A stretch of 64,000 nt of DNA from Xanthomonas euroxanthea. Lineage in GTDB: Bacteria > Pseudomonadota > Gammaproteobacteria > Xanthomonadales > Xanthomonadaceae. A model generated the notes under the pieces. The model made no database searches. It saw nothing but the letters and a program-made list of their open reading frames with translations, and was not told the origin of the DNA. Positions within the stretch are counted from its first letter, which is position 1; the number at the start of each line of letters is the position of its first letter. This document shows positions 51,890 through 62,325 of this stretch, in pieces. Location: assembly GCF_900476395.1 (NCBI RefSeq), contig NZ_UIHB01000010.1, forward strand, positions 229,604-293,603. The letters are read 5' to 3'. Made by a program: the position numbers and the translations under genes.

Positions 51890-54800
51890 TCGGCCTCCTC
51901 CTGCGCGCCGTGCCAGTGGCGCCAGCTCTCGACCAGGCGCTGCGGATCCAGCGTGGCGTCGGCGTTGCCGCGCTCGAGCAGGTCGTACACGCGGTGGCTG
52001 GTGGTGGCGAACTCGGCGAAGCGCTGTGCATCGGCGAACGGGTCGCGGCCGCGGTTGACCAGGCGCAGTTCCGGGCTGTGCGATTCGCTCCAGCCGAAGC
52101 TGGACTGCCACTGCCCGGCGGCCTCCTTGATGGCCTTGTCCAGGTCGTCGCCGCGCGCGGCCTGGTGATATTTCCAGCTGCTGTAGGGCGCGAAGGCCAG
52201 CGGCGCCTGCAGGCCGTGCCGATATAGCTGCAACAGTGCGGCCAATGCAGTTTGCGCCTGCGCCTGCGACAGCGGTTCGAGGTCGATGGGATGCGGGCCT
52301 AACCCGTCTTCGTGTTCGAAGAAGCGCACATACGGCGCATGCTCGCCGGCAGCGCGCAGCAGCAGCCATTCCAGGCCGTGACGGATCGCGCTGCGGCCGC
52401 TGAGCGCGCCGACCTGCACCCGCCCCACCCCGCTCGCATACCAGCCGGGCACGCGGCCGTGCACCTCGACATCGCCGATCTGCACCTGCAGCCGGTGCGA
52501 CTGCGCTGGCGCCTCGCCGCGCCATTGCCGGAATGCCTCGGCATACGGGCGCAATTGCGCCACCCGCTCATCGAGCTGGCGTCGCCCCAGCGGCCCGGAC
52601 GGCAGCAGCGCACGCGCGCGCAGGCGCTCGTAGAGCCGGCCGGTGTCGCCGGCCAGTGCGGCGTCGAACACATGCTGCTGCAGGCCGTATTGGTCCAGCC
52701 CGCGCGTGGGCGCCAGCAGCGGCTCCAGGTCGCTGTCTTCGCTGGCCGGGTCGGGCAAGCGCATGCCGAGGCGATGGCGCAGGAACTGCCCGGCCGGGTC
52801 GGAAAACAGGCGGCGCAGGTCGTCGATCGAGACGCTGCCCGGCACTGCGCTGTCGTCGGCCGGCAACGCACCGGCCACCCACGGCGCGAGCGGCTGGCGC
52901 TGGCCGACCAGGCTGTCCACCGACGGTCGCCATTGGCGGCGATAACTGAAACGGCGCGGGTCGGCGCCGTGATCGCCCGGCGCACCGAAGGCGGCGGCGG
53001 CGAAGGGCTGCAACGGATGCTCCACCACCAGCGTGGCGATCGCCTGCGGCTCGGCGTGGTACTGCGCGGCGCTGCCCAGCAGTTCGCTGACCAGCACCGA
53101 CGGTTCGCGCGCGCTGCCATCGCGCGCATCGGCGCCGAGATAGCTCAGGTAGAACACCTCCTGCGCAGAGGCGAACAACTGCAGAAACAGGAACCTGTCG
53201 TCCTCGCGGGTTGAACGGTCGCCATGCCGGCGGCGCTCGGTGCCCAGCTCGGCCGTGAGGCGATTGAGCCCGGCGGCCGGGTCGCGGCGCGGGAAATCGC
53301 CATCGTTCATGCCGAGCAGGCAGATCACGCGGAACGGCAGCAGGCGCATCGGCACCATGCGGCCGAAGCTGATGCCGCCGGTGAGCAGCGGCGCGCGCGT
53401 GTCCGACTCGCCCAGCACCGCGGCGAAGTGCGCACGCACCACCTCGGCCGGCACATCGCCTGCGTAATCGGCGCGCACCGCATCGCGGGCGAACTGGTCG
53501 ATCAGGCTGCGCAAGCGGTCCAGCGCGCGCTGCGCGCGCGGTGCCGACGGCGCCTTCGGAATCAACGCATCCAGCAGGCCGAGCAGACGCTCGCGCCACT
53601 CGACTGGCGTCATCGCCTTGGCCAATACCGACTGGTGGCGTTCGAGCACGCCCAGCAAGTGCAACAGCGTGTCCAGTGCGGCCAACGCGCTGCCTTCCAG
53701 CTGCGGCCAGGGCGCCACGCCCTCGATATCGTCGTCGGCGCCACTGGCATGGCCGAGCAGCAGCCGGTCCAGCGCGAAGCGCCAGGTGTAGGCATCGTCG
53801 CTCGGTGCCTGGTGCTGACGCCGATGCGCCGCATCCAGCCCCCAGCGCGCGCCGGCCGCGTGCAGCCAGCCGCGCAGGCGTTCCAGCCCGGCTTCGTCCA
53901 GGCCGGCGGCCTCGGCGATCGGCGCGCTGGCCAGCAGGTCGAGAATCTCGTGCAGGCCGAAGCGTGCGATCGGCAGGCCGAGCAAGGTGAGGAACACCTC
54001 GGCCAGCGGCTCGCTGGCCAACGGGCTGGCATCGGCCAGCGCGTACGGCAGCGCGTCGTCGTTGCCGTGGCTGCCGAACACCGCGTCCAGGTACGGCACG
54101 TACGGGTCGATGTCCGGCGACAGCACCGCGATCTCGCGTGGCTGCAGTGGCGGGTCGAAGCGTGGGTCGTCGAGCAAGGCGCGCAGCTGGTCGTGCAGCA
54201 CCTGCAGCTCGCGCAGCCGCGTGTGGCAGGCATGCACCTGCAGGCTGGGGTCGTGCAGATTCACCGTCGGTAATGCGGCAGGCACGCCTGGCGCGCGGCG
54301 ATGGAACAGGTCGCTCTGCATGCGGCGCAGCAGGCTGTCGCCCAGGCCGCCGTCGGCCAGTGCGCGGCGGCCGGACTCCAGCGGGTCGGCGTAGACGGCG
54401 ATCTCGGCCAGCGGATGCACCACCTCGTAATCGCCGACCAACGCCATGAAGTCGCGCCCGGCCGCGCCCCAGGCCTGCAGCAGCGGGTTTTCCTGTACCT
54501 GCTCGGCAAACAGCTGCACCGCGCCGTCTTCGCGGCGACGTTGCCACAGGGTCTGCAGATCGCCCCAGTACCCTTGCGTGGGCGTGGGCAGATAGAAATG
54601 CAGCGTGCCCACGCGCGCCTGCGTGGCCAGCACGCGCAGCACGTCGGGCGAAATATTCAGGATGGCAAAGGCGAACAGGCGCCTGGGCAAGCCCTGCGGC
54701 AGCGGGCCATCCGGGCGCGCGTAGCGATCCAGGTACTGGCCGATGCGGCGCGCGCGGTATTGCCGGCCGGCGGCGATGCTGCGCCACAGCCGCGCCTGCG

Positions 54801-55290
54801 GATCATCGGGGTCGGCGCCGCCTTCCCAGCGCAGCAACCAGTCGCGTCGCCAGGCCTGGTACTTCTCGAACACGTTGCCCAGCTCGCCGGCCAATGCCCA
54901 GGGCTTGAGCGCATCGCCATCGGACAGATAACCGGCCAACGGCGCCAATGCCGCATCGCTGCCCAGGTCGGCCTGCAATGCGGCATACAACCGCCACTGT
55001 GTGGTGGCCATGTCCAGATCGTCGTCGGCCGGGCCGAGATTGCACTCCAGCGCGCGCGCGACGAATTCGCCGGGGGTGAGGAATTCCAGGTTGGCGGCCA
55101 CGCCGTGCTCGGCCGCCAGCGTGGACTGCAGCCAGCGCCGCATCGCCACCTGCGGAATCAGCACCACCTCCGGCTGCAGCAACGGCTGCTCCGGCACCGG
55201 CCGGCGCAGCTCCTGGGCGAGCAAGGCGGCCAGCGTATCCAGCGCATTTGAGGGATAGAGGCGGAAATCGGGCGCGGAAGTGGCGTGCAT
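51886..55290 (-). CDS. recC: RecC, exonuclease V gamma subunit
   Basis: A 1134-residue protein, close to E. coli RecC (1122), with FRLYPSNALDTLAALLAQEL at the N-terminus, GEFVARALECNLGP, QVHACHTRLRELQVLHDQLR (the RecC inactive helicase signature) and RVICLLGMNDGDFPRRDPAAGLN. It holds the complex together and recognises Chi. The ATG at 55290 is used because it starts just before the conserved core; 55302 is an alternative. No repeat insertions were seen in it, in contrast to RecB and RecD. It is the first gene of the recCBD unit. Confidence 0.95.
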   Translation of the reverse strand: MHATSAPDFRLYPSNALDTLAALLAQELRRPVPEQPLLQPEVVLIPQVAMRRWLQSTLAAEHGVAANLEFLTPGEFVARALECNLGPADDDLDMATTQWRLYAALQADLGSDAALAPLAGYLSDGDALKPWALAGELGNVFEKYQAWRRDWLLRWEGGADPDDPQARLWRSIAAGRQYRARRIGQYLDRYARPDGPLPQGLPRRLFAFAILNISPDVLRVLATQARVGTLHFYLPTPTQGYWGDLQTLWQRRREDGAVQLFAEQVQENPLLQAWGAAGRDFMALVGDYEVVHPLAEIAVYADPLESGRRALADGGLGDSLLRRMQSDLFHRRAPGVPAALPTVNLHDPSLQVHACHTRLRELQVLHDQLRALLDDPRFDPPLQPREIAVLSPDIDPYVPYLDAVFGSHGNDDALPYALADASPLASEPLAEVFLTLLGLPIARFGLHEILDLLASAPIAEAAGLDEAGLERLRGWLHAAGARWGLDAAHRRQHQAPSDDAYTWRFALDRLLLGHASGADDDIEGVAPWPQLEGSALAALDTLLHLLGVLERHQSVLAKAMTPVEWRERLLGLLDALIPKAPSAPRAQRALDRLRSLIDQFARDAVRADYAGDVPAEVVRAHFAAVLGESDTRAPLLTGGISFGRMVPMRLLPFRVICLLGMNDGDFPRRDPAAGLNRLTAELGTERRRHGDRSTREDDRFLFLQLFASAQEVFYLSYLGADARDGSAREPSVLVSELLGSAAQYHAEPQAIATLVVEHPLQPFAAAAFGAPGDHGADPRRFSYRRQWRPSVDSLVGQRQPLAPWVAGALPADDSAVPGSVSIDDLRRLFSDPAGQFLRHRLGMRLPDPASEDSDLEPLLAPTRGLDQYGLQQHVFDAALAGDTGRLYERLRARALLPSGPLGRRQLDERVAQLRPYAEAFRQWRGEAPAQSHRLQVQIGDVEVHGRVPGWYASGVGRVQVGALSGRSAIRHGLEWLLLRAAGEHAPYVRFFEHEDGLGPHPIDLEPLSQAQAQTALAALLQLYRHGLQAPLAFAPYSSWKYHQAARGDDLDKAIKEAAGQWQSSFGWSESHSPELRLVNRGRDPFADAQRFAEFATTSHRVYDLLERGNADATLDPQRLVESWRHWHGAQEEAE

Positions 55291-55606
55291 GCGTGCGTGC
55301 ATTGTGCCGGATGCGGCCGTGCTGCGCTGTTTGCCAAGGATCTGCATGCAGCGATCGGTGCCGATGCCCAGGGCTGTCCTGTGACATGGGCAACTGCTCA
55401 GCCGCGCGTGGCGATCGACTGCCGACGCGCGGCGGACCCGACCAAACCCGACACCGGCAGGAAAGCAGACAGGCGGACCAGGCTGCACGTTGGCTTCGAT
55501 GCACTGCGGCCGATGCGCTTGGCGGCCTGTCTACAACTCCCCGTCGACCAATGCGCAGCGCAGCGCCAACGCAGCCATGCAACACATACCGCCGGCGGCA
55601 TCACAA

Positions 55607-55643
55607 ACGCGATGGGCCGGGGTAGTCGCCCGGCCCATCGCGT
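55607..55643 (-). terminator. Terminator-like hairpin after the autotransporter gene
   Basis: ACGCGATGGGCCGGG and CCCGGCCCATCGCGT are perfect 15-base arms around a 7-base loop, 27 bases beyond the autotransporter stop. On that strand TTTGT follows a short distance later, a weak T-tract. Confidence 0.7.
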
Positions 55644-55669
55644 TGCTCAGTGCATGACGCTGGAGACGA

Positions 55670-58600
55670 TCAGTATTTCTTTTCCAGATTGATCATCCAG
55701 GTCTGATCGTTGTTGCTGTCGCCATCGGTGATGCCGCGGTATTCCAGCCGCGTCGACAGGCCCTGCTCGGTCAGCAACGCCGCGCCGATGCCGACCATCA
55801 GGCGGTTGCGGTCGAACGCGCTCTGGCCGGCACGATAGAACGGCCCGCCGTTCAGGTCGGCATAGCTCAGCGTGGCATCGCCGCGGCCCTGGAAGTCGCG
55901 CTGGTATTCCACGCGCAACTGCGGGGTCAGCCGGCCCCAGGCCACTTCGCGGCGCCATTCCAGGCGCAGGCCCAGGTTGCCGGTGGTGGTGGCCACGTCC
56001 ATGTCGTCATAGCGCAGCGCGAACGGCGCCACGCCGTCTTCGACATAGCCATCCAGCGTGGCGCGGGCCACATCCACACGCGCATACGGGGTGATCTGCA
56101 ACTCGCCACGCTGCAGGTCCGCACCGGTGGAGACCGACGCAATCCACTGCTTGCCGTCGCGGTTGCCCTCGGCCATCGAGCTATCGTCGGTGACGAAGCG
56201 GCGCAGGTCGTAGGACAGCAGCTGGTAGCCGACCAGGGTGTCGAAGAAGAACGCCTTGCCCGGATGGAAGCTGGCATACAGCGCCATGGTGTAGGCGGTG
56301 GCCTTGGAGTGGCTGCCGTTCCTGCCCACATCGCTGTCGTCGCGGCCCCACCCCAGGCCCGCACCGATCGCCAGCGACTGTGCCACCCGGTAATCGGCGC
56401 CCACGCTCAGGCCGTCGGTCTGGAAGTCCACCCCGTTGCTGTTGGACTGCTTGTCCAGGCTGCCCGAGCGGATTGCACCGCCCACCCACAGCCCCAGATC
56501 GCCCTGACCCTGCGCGGTGCTGTTGCCGCTGCTGGCCATTGCTGGCGCATCGCGGAAGTCGTTGTCGGCCTCCTGCGTGTCCGGGCTGCACGGCTGCGCA
56601 CTGATGCCGCGGTCGGCCTGGCGGCAATGCGAGGTCGGCTGGAAGCTCACCGCGTTGCTGAAGGTGCTGCCGCCGCGGTGGGTGGCTTCCAGGCGGCGCT
56701 GGAAGTTGTCGATCTGCGCGCGCGCAAAGCGCCGGGTGGACTCGGACTGCGCATCGATCAGGCCACGCACTTCCGCATCCACGCTGGGGTCGCGGCGCGG
56801 CGCGATGGTGAACACCACGCTGGCCGGCACCGAGGTGGCGAACGCATTGGACAAGGTGAACTGCACCGTGGCCTGACCGACGAAGGCCGGGTTGGGGGTG
56901 AAGGTCAGCATGAACGTGGGCGTCTCGGCCATCGCAGCCGCCGCCGGCGACGGGCCGGAGGCACGCGCAGCCGCCGCGGTGGCGGTGCCGCCAGTCCGGG
57001 TGATGGTGGCGGTACCGGCCGAGGCCGGCAGCACCGCGACCACGGCTGCAGCCACGAACGGCCCGCCGGTGGCATTGCGGGTCAGGTCGACCTGCTGCGC
57101 TTCGCCGGGCACGGCCGCGGCAGTCACCGACACCGCCACCGGACGTGCATTGACCGCGATGGTCACCGTGACCGGCGCCGACGTACCGCCGCTGCCGGTG
57201 ACCGTGTAGCTGACCACATCGGTGCCGACGAAACCGGCGGCCGGCGTGTAGACCAGCTCCAGCCCGTTGACCACGGCGGTGCCGTTGGTCGGCGCGGTGG
57301 CAATGCCGATCGATGCGATGTTGCCGGTGTCGTTGGCGGTCACCGCCACCGTCACCGCAGCGTCGGACATGGTCGCCGCCACATCCGCCACCGCCACCGG
57401 CGCCGCATCGCTCACCGTGAAGCTGTAGGCCTGGGTGGCGCTGGCATTGCCGGCGTCGGCCACCGCGATGGTGAAGGACGAGGTGCCCTGCGTCGTCGGC
57501 GTGCCCGACAGCGTGCCGTCGCCGGCCAGCGTCAGGCCAGCCGGCAAGGTGCCGCTGGCGATGCTGTAGCGATAAGGCGCGACGCCACCGCTGGCCGTGA
57601 GCACCTGGGTGTACGCGCTGCCGCGCGTCGCCGGTGGCAGGGTGGGCTGCGCCAGCACCAGCGTCGCCGCCGCAATGGTGACCGTATAGCGCTGGCTGGC
57701 CTGGGCCGCCGGGCTGGGCGTGCTGTCGGTCGCGGTCAGGGTGAAGTTGAACGTGCCCGACGAAGTCGGCGTGCCGCTGAGACCACCGGTCGCCGCATCG
57801 AGGACGATACCGCTCGGCAGGGCGCCGGCTGTCAGTGCATAGCTGTAAGGCGCGATACCGCCGGTCGCGGGCGCGATGGTCGCGGCGTAGACCTGAGCGG
57901 CCGTGCCGGCCGGCAAAGTACTTGCCGGCAGGACCAGGTTCGGGCCGTCCACCGTGAAGGTATACGCCTGGGTGGTGCTGGCATTGCCGGCGTCGGCCAC
58001 CGCGATGGCGAACGAAAAGACGCCTTCAGCGGTCGGCGTGCCTGACAACGTGCCGTTGCCGGACAGGGTCAGACCGGCAGGCAAGCTGCCGTTGGCGACG
58101 CTGTAGGTATACGGCGCGACGCCGCCGGACGCCGTCAGCACCTGACTGTAGGGCCTGCCACGCACCGCTGGCGGCAGCGTGGGCTGGCCAGGCACCAGGG
58201 TGGCGGCTGCAATCGTCAGCGTGTAATTGCGGCTGGCCTGGGCCGCCGGGCTGGGCGTGCTGTCGCTGGCAGTCAGGGTGAAGGCGAAGTTGCCCGACAA
58301 GGTCGGCGTGCCGCTGAGCGCACCGGTCGCAGCATCCAGCACCATGCCGTTCGGCAACGTGCCGGCCGTCAGTGCGTAGCTGTAGGGCGCGGTGCCGCCG
58401 GTCGCAGGCGAGATGGTCGCCGCGTACGCCTGCCCGGCCGTGCCTGCCGGCAGGGTGCTGGCCGGCAACGCCAGGTTCGGGCCGGCCACCGTCAGCGCAT
58501 AGGCCTGCGCAGCGGTAAAGGCGTTCGCATCGGTCGCCGTCACGGTGAAGTTGAAGCTGCCTTCCACTGTTGCGGTGCCGGACAGCGTGCCGTTGCTGGC

Positions 58601-61600
58601 CAGGGTCAGGCCAGCCGGCAGCGTGCCGCTTCCGAGGCTGTAGGTGTACGGAGCGGTGCCGCCGCTGGCGCTCAGCGTCTGGCTGTAGGCCGTGCCGCGG
58701 GTGGCGGCCGGCAGCGTGGTGGGCGCGACCGCGATCACCGGTGCCGCGATGGTCAGCGTGTAGCTGCGGCTGGCCTGCGCCGCCGGGCTGGGCGTGCTGT
58801 CGGACACGGTCAGGGTGAAGGTGAACGTGCCTGCCACGGTCGGCGTGCCGCTGAGGCTGCCGGTGGCCGCGTCCACGACAACACCCGCCGGCAATGCGCC
58901 GCCAGTCAGTGCATAACTGTAGGGCGCGGTGCCGCCAGTGGCGGGCGTGATCGCCGCAGTGTAAGCCTGCCCGGCCGTGCCTGCCGGCAAGGTGCTGGCC
59001 GGCAACGTCAGGTTCGGGCCGGCCACCGTCAGCGCATAGGCCTGCGCAGCGGTGAAGGCGTTCGCATCGGTCGCCGTCACGGTGAAGTTGAAGCTGCCTT
59101 CCACTGTTGCGGTGCCGGACAGCGTGCCGTTGCTGGCCAGGGTCAGGCCGGCCGGCAGCGTGCCCGCGCTTAGCGCATAGGTGTACGGCGCAGTGCCGCC
59201 GCTGGCGCTCAGCACCTGGCTGTACGCGGTGCCGCGGGTGGCGGCCGGCAGCGTGGTGGGCGCGACCACGATCACCGGTGCCGCGATGGTCAGCGTGTAG
59301 CTGCGGCTGGCCTGCGCCGCCGGGCTCGGCGTGCTGTCGGACACGGTCAGGGTGAAGGTGAAGGTGCCTGCCACGGTCGGCGTGCCGCTGAGGCTGCCGG
59401 TGGCCGCGTCCACGACAACACCCGCCGGCAGGACGCCGCCGGTCAGTGCATAGCTGTAGGGCGCGGTGCCGCCGCTGGCGGGCGTGATCGTCGCCGCGTA
59501 CGCCTGCCCGGCCGTACCTGCGAGCAAGGTACTCGCCGGCAGTACAACGTTCGGGCCGGCAACGGTCAGGCTGTAGGCCTGGTTGCCGGTGAAGCTCCCC
59601 GCATCGGTCGCGGTCACGGTGAAGTTGAAGCTGCCTTCCACCGTCGCGGTACCCGACAGCGTGCCGTTGCTGGCCAGGGTGAGGCCTGCCGGCAGCGTGC
59701 CGCTTGCTAGCGTGTAGGTGTACGGCGCGGTGCCGCCACTGGCGCTCAGCGTCTGGCTGTAGGCCGTGCCGCGGGTGGCGGCCGGCAGCGTGGACGGCGC
59801 AACCACGATCGGCGGCGCGGCGATGGTCAGGGAGTAGCTCTGCGTTGCCTGCGATGGCGTGCCGCTGGTGCTGTCGGTGGCGGTCACGTTGAAGCTGAAG
59901 CTGCCCGCAGTGCCGGGCGTACCGGTCAGGGCGCCGCTGCTGCCATTGAGCGTGATGCCCGCCGGCAGGGCGCCGGCGGTAACGGCGTAGGTATACGGGG
60001 CAATGCCGCCGGTCGCCGGAGTGAGCGCGCTCGAATAGGCCTGGCCCGCCGTGCCGGCCGGCAGGTTGGTCGCCGGCAGGGTCACCGTCGCGCCGGCCAC
60101 GGTCAGCGTGTAGGCACGGTTGCCGCTGGTGGGGCTGCCGCCGCTATCGGTAGCGGTGGCGGTGAAGTTGAAGCTGCCGGTGGCGGTGGGTGTGCCGGAC
60201 AGCACGCCGGCAGCGCTCAGGGTCAGCCCGGGCGGCAGCGCACCGGCCGTGACGGCGAAGGTGTACGGCGCGGTGCCGCCGCTGGCGCTCAGGTTCTGGC
60301 TGTAGGCGCTGCCGGCGGTGGCTGCCGGCAGCGTGGCCGGCCCGACAATCACCACCACATCGTCGTTGACGATGGTGCCGGTGCCGGTGGCGCGCGCGAT
60401 GCTGGCGTTGCTGGCACCGGACAGGCCGACGCTGAAGGTCTCGCTGGCCTCGACCGCGGTGTCGCCATTGACGGTGATCGCCACGCCCTGCGCAGTTGTA
60501 CCCGGCGGAAATGTCAGCGTGCCCGACCGCGCGACGTAGTCGCTCCCTGCGGTGGCGGTGCCGTTGGCGGTGGCGTAATTGACCGACACGGTCTGGCCGC
60601 TGGCCGCGCTCAGGCTCACCGTGAACGTGGCCGTGGTGGTGCCGCTATTGCCTTCGTTCACGCTGATATCGTCGATCGACAGCGACGGCACCGCATCGTC
60701 GTTGACGATGGTGCCCAGGCCCTGCGCATCGGCCACTGTCGCGCCGGTGACGTTGCTGACGTTGACGAAGAAGGTCTCGTCGGGCTCGCTGAGCGAGTCG
60801 CCGTTGACCCGCACGGTGAAGGTGGCGCTGCTGCTGCCGGCGGGGATGGTCTGCCCGGCCAGGCTGGAGGCGACGTAGTCCACGCCGGCAGTGGCAGTGC
60901 CGTCGGCAGTGGAGATATCGAAGCTGACGCCGCCGGCGCCGGCCGGCTGGCTCAACGAGACAGTGAAGGTGGCATTGGTGGTGCCGGCGTTGCCTTCGCT
61001 CACGGACACGTCGTTGATCGACAGCGCCGGCTGGTCGTCGTTGAGGATGGTGCCGGTGGCGCTGTTGGGCGACCCCACGCTGTAGCCACTGCCCGCAGCC
61101 AGGCTGATCACCACGGTCTCGTCCGGTTCGATGGTGGCATCGGCGGTCGGATTGATGGTGATGGTGCCGGTGGTCTGGCCGGCGTTGATCACCAGCGGCG
61201 AACTCACGGCCGCGTAGTCGGTGCCTGAGGTCGCGCTGCCACCGACGCTGAAGGCGACCGATACCGCGCTCTGCGCGGCCTGGTCGAGCGAGACGGTGTA
61301 GATCAGGTTGGCCGCGCCGTCCTCGGGCACGCTGGACGGAGACACCGTGATCGATGCGGTCGGAAAGTCGTCGTTGACGATGGTGGCGGTGGCGCTGGAC
61401 GGACTGCCGATGGCATAGCCGCTACCGCTGGCCACGCTGATCACCACCGTCTCGTCGGCCTCCACCGTGGTATCGGCGACCGGGGTGACGGAAAAGGTGG
61501 CCGTGGTGGCGTTGGCGGGCACCACGATGCTGCTCGGCGCACCCGTGTAGTCGGTGCCGCTGGTGGCGGTGCCGCTGCGACTAAGGTTTACCGTGGTCGC

Positions 61601-62062
61601 CGAACTGCTGCTCTGGCTCAGCGTCACCGTGTAGGTGAACGCTGCGCCGCTATTTTCGTTGCGGCTGGCCGGGCTCACCGCGATGCTGGCAGTGCGCGAG
61701 GGGTTGACGGTGATGTTGAAGACGATCTGGTTGTTGTCTTCGTCCAACAGATAGAACGAGTCCGATGTCGCACCATCGCCGTTATTGGTATAGGTCACCT
61801 GTTCGGTGCTGTCAGGATTCTGACCGGGAAGACTGTATGTGCCATGCGCCGGGGGCACGCCGGGATCGGTCATGCCGATATTGGAAGGCCCGTCGCAATC
61901 GCCGACTTCGAAGGACACCGAGCCACCTGAGTTGACGGTGGCGCTTTTCGGAGTCGGGCAGTAGGCAGCCAGGGCGACGTGAGAGGTCGCCAACAGCAAC
62001 AGCGCCAGCATCCAACGCAGCAGCAGGCGCACGCCACCCGAGGCGGCGAAGGTCGTAGACAT
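55670..62062 (-). CDS. Giant autotransporter adhesin with Calx-beta and Ig-like repeats
   Basis: A 2130-residue surface protein. A signal peptide (MSTTFAASGGVRLLLRWMLA... ending ALAAY) precedes four Calx-beta repeats (about residues 124-570, each ending in a VNDD/LNDD motif). Next come eleven repeats of about 86-90 residues, alternating two types: LPAATRGTAYSQTLSASGG and LPAGTAGQAYAATITPATGG (about 575-1545), which resemble the putative-Ig/He_PIG family. One cadherin-like domain follows (APVAVADVAATMSDAAV). The last 280 residues form a beta-barrel ending MINLEKKY. It should be secreted by the type V route and act in attachment. GGGGAA lies just before the ATG at 62062. Confidence 0.9.
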   Translation of the reverse strand: MSTTFAASGGVRLLLRWMLALLLLATSHVALAAYCPTPKSATVNSGGSVSFEVGDCDGPSNIGMTDPGVPPAHGTYSLPGQNPDSTEQVTYTNNGDGATSDSFYLLDEDNNQIVFNITVNPSRTASIAVSPASRNENSGAAFTYTVTLSQSSSSATTVNLSRSGTATSGTDYTGAPSSIVVPANATTATFSVTPVADTTVEADETVVISVASGSGYAIGSPSSATATIVNDDFPTASITVSPSSVPEDGAANLIYTVSLDQAAQSAVSVAFSVGGSATSGTDYAAVSSPLVINAGQTTGTITINPTADATIEPDETVVISLAAGSGYSVGSPNSATGTILNDDQPALSINDVSVSEGNAGTTNATFTVSLSQPAGAGGVSFDISTADGTATAGVDYVASSLAGQTIPAGSSSATFTVRVNGDSLSEPDETFFVNVSNVTGATVADAQGLGTIVNDDAVPSLSIDDISVNEGNSGTTTATFTVSLSAASGQTVSVNYATANGTATAGSDYVARSGTLTFPPGTTAQGVAITVNGDTAVEASETFSVGLSGASNASIARATGTGTIVNDDVVVIVGPATLPAATAGSAYSQNLSASGGTAPYTFAVTAGALPPGLTLSAAGVLSGTPTATGSFNFTATATDSGGSPTSGNRAYTLTVAGATVTLPATNLPAGTAGQAYSSALTPATGGIAPYTYAVTAGALPAGITLNGSSGALTGTPGTAGSFSFNVTATDSTSGTPSQATQSYSLTIAAPPIVVAPSTLPAATRGTAYSQTLSASGGTAPYTYTLASGTLPAGLTLASNGTLSGTATVEGSFNFTVTATDAGSFTGNQAYSLTVAGPNVVLPASTLLAGTAGQAYAATITPASGGTAPYSYALTGGVLPAGVVVDAATGSLSGTPTVAGTFTFTLTVSDSTPSPAAQASRSYTLTIAAPVIVVAPTTLPAATRGTAYSQVLSASGGTAPYTYALSAGTLPAGLTLASNGTLSGTATVEGSFNFTVTATDANAFTAAQAYALTVAGPNLTLPASTLPAGTAGQAYTAAITPATGGTAPYSYALTGGALPAGVVVDAATGSLSGTPTVAGTFTFTLTVSDSTPSPAAQASRSYTLTIAAPVIAVAPTTLPAATRGTAYSQTLSASGGTAPYTYSLGSGTLPAGLTLASNGTLSGTATVEGSFNFTVTATDANAFTAAQAYALTVAGPNLALPASTLPAGTAGQAYAATISPATGGTAPYSYALTAGTLPNGMVLDAATGALSGTPTLSGNFAFTLTASDSTPSPAAQASRNYTLTIAAATLVPGQPTLPPAVRGRPYSQVLTASGGVAPYTYSVANGSLPAGLTLSGNGTLSGTPTAEGVFSFAIAVADAGNASTTQAYTFTVDGPNLVLPASTLPAGTAAQVYAATIAPATGGIAPYSYALTAGALPSGIVLDAATGGLSGTPTSSGTFNFTLTATDSTPSPAAQASQRYTVTIAAATLVLAQPTLPPATRGSAYTQVLTASGGVAPYRYSIASGTLPAGLTLAGDGTLSGTPTTQGTSSFTIAVADAGNASATQAYSFTVSDAAPVAVADVAATMSDAAVTVAVTANDTGNIASIGIATAPTNGTAVVNGLELVYTPAAGFVGTDVVSYTVTGSGGTSAPVTVTIAVNARPVAVSVTAAAVPGEAQQVDLTRNATGGPFVAAAVVAVLPASAGTATITRTGGTATAAAARASGPSPAAAAMAETPTFMLTFTPNPAFVGQATVQFTLSNAFATSVPASVVFTIAPRRDPSVDAEVRGLIDAQSESTRRFARAQIDNFQRRLEATHRGGSTFSNAVSFQPTSHCRQADRGISAQPCSPDTQEADNDFRDAPAMASSGNSTAQGQGDLGLWVGGAIRSGSLDKQSNSNGVDFQTDGLSVGADYRVAQSLAIGAGLGWGRDDSDVGRNGSHSKATAYTMALYASFHPGKAFFFDTLVGYQLLSYDLRRFVTDDSSMAEGNRDGKQWIASVSTGADLQRGELQITPYARVDVARATLDGYVEDGVAPFALRYDDMDVATTTGNLGLRLEWRREVAWGRLTPQLRVEYQRDFQGRGDATLSYADLNGGPFYRAGQSAFDRNRLMVGIGAALLTEQGLSTRLEYRGITDGDSNNDQTWMINLEKKY

Positions 62063-62325
62063 AAGTTTTCCCCGAAAAAGCACGCCACCCCAAATGGCGT
62101 CGGCAGCGGTCCTGGTGCCTCGGATCAGCGCAACGCAATGCCTAAAGAGGCATGTGATTCAACTATAGCGCTATTTGAACTGGAACTGACTGCCAGTTAA
62201 AGAATGAAAAATTAATACTTCATCTCAATTAGGATCTTGGTGGCTTGTGGTATGCAATGTCGGCAGGTATGACTACGTCAGTCTCCGACAGTCGGTCGGC
62301 GGCGCACCTACGTGGGGAGAGCTGC
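62063..62325. promoter_or_regulatory. Divergent promoter region of adhesin and collar genes
   Basis: This 263-base gap between divergent genes has an AT-rich core (GAATGAAAAATTAATACTTC near 62201) that is unusual for the genome and fits promoters. No clear operator palindrome was found. Confidence 0.45.
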
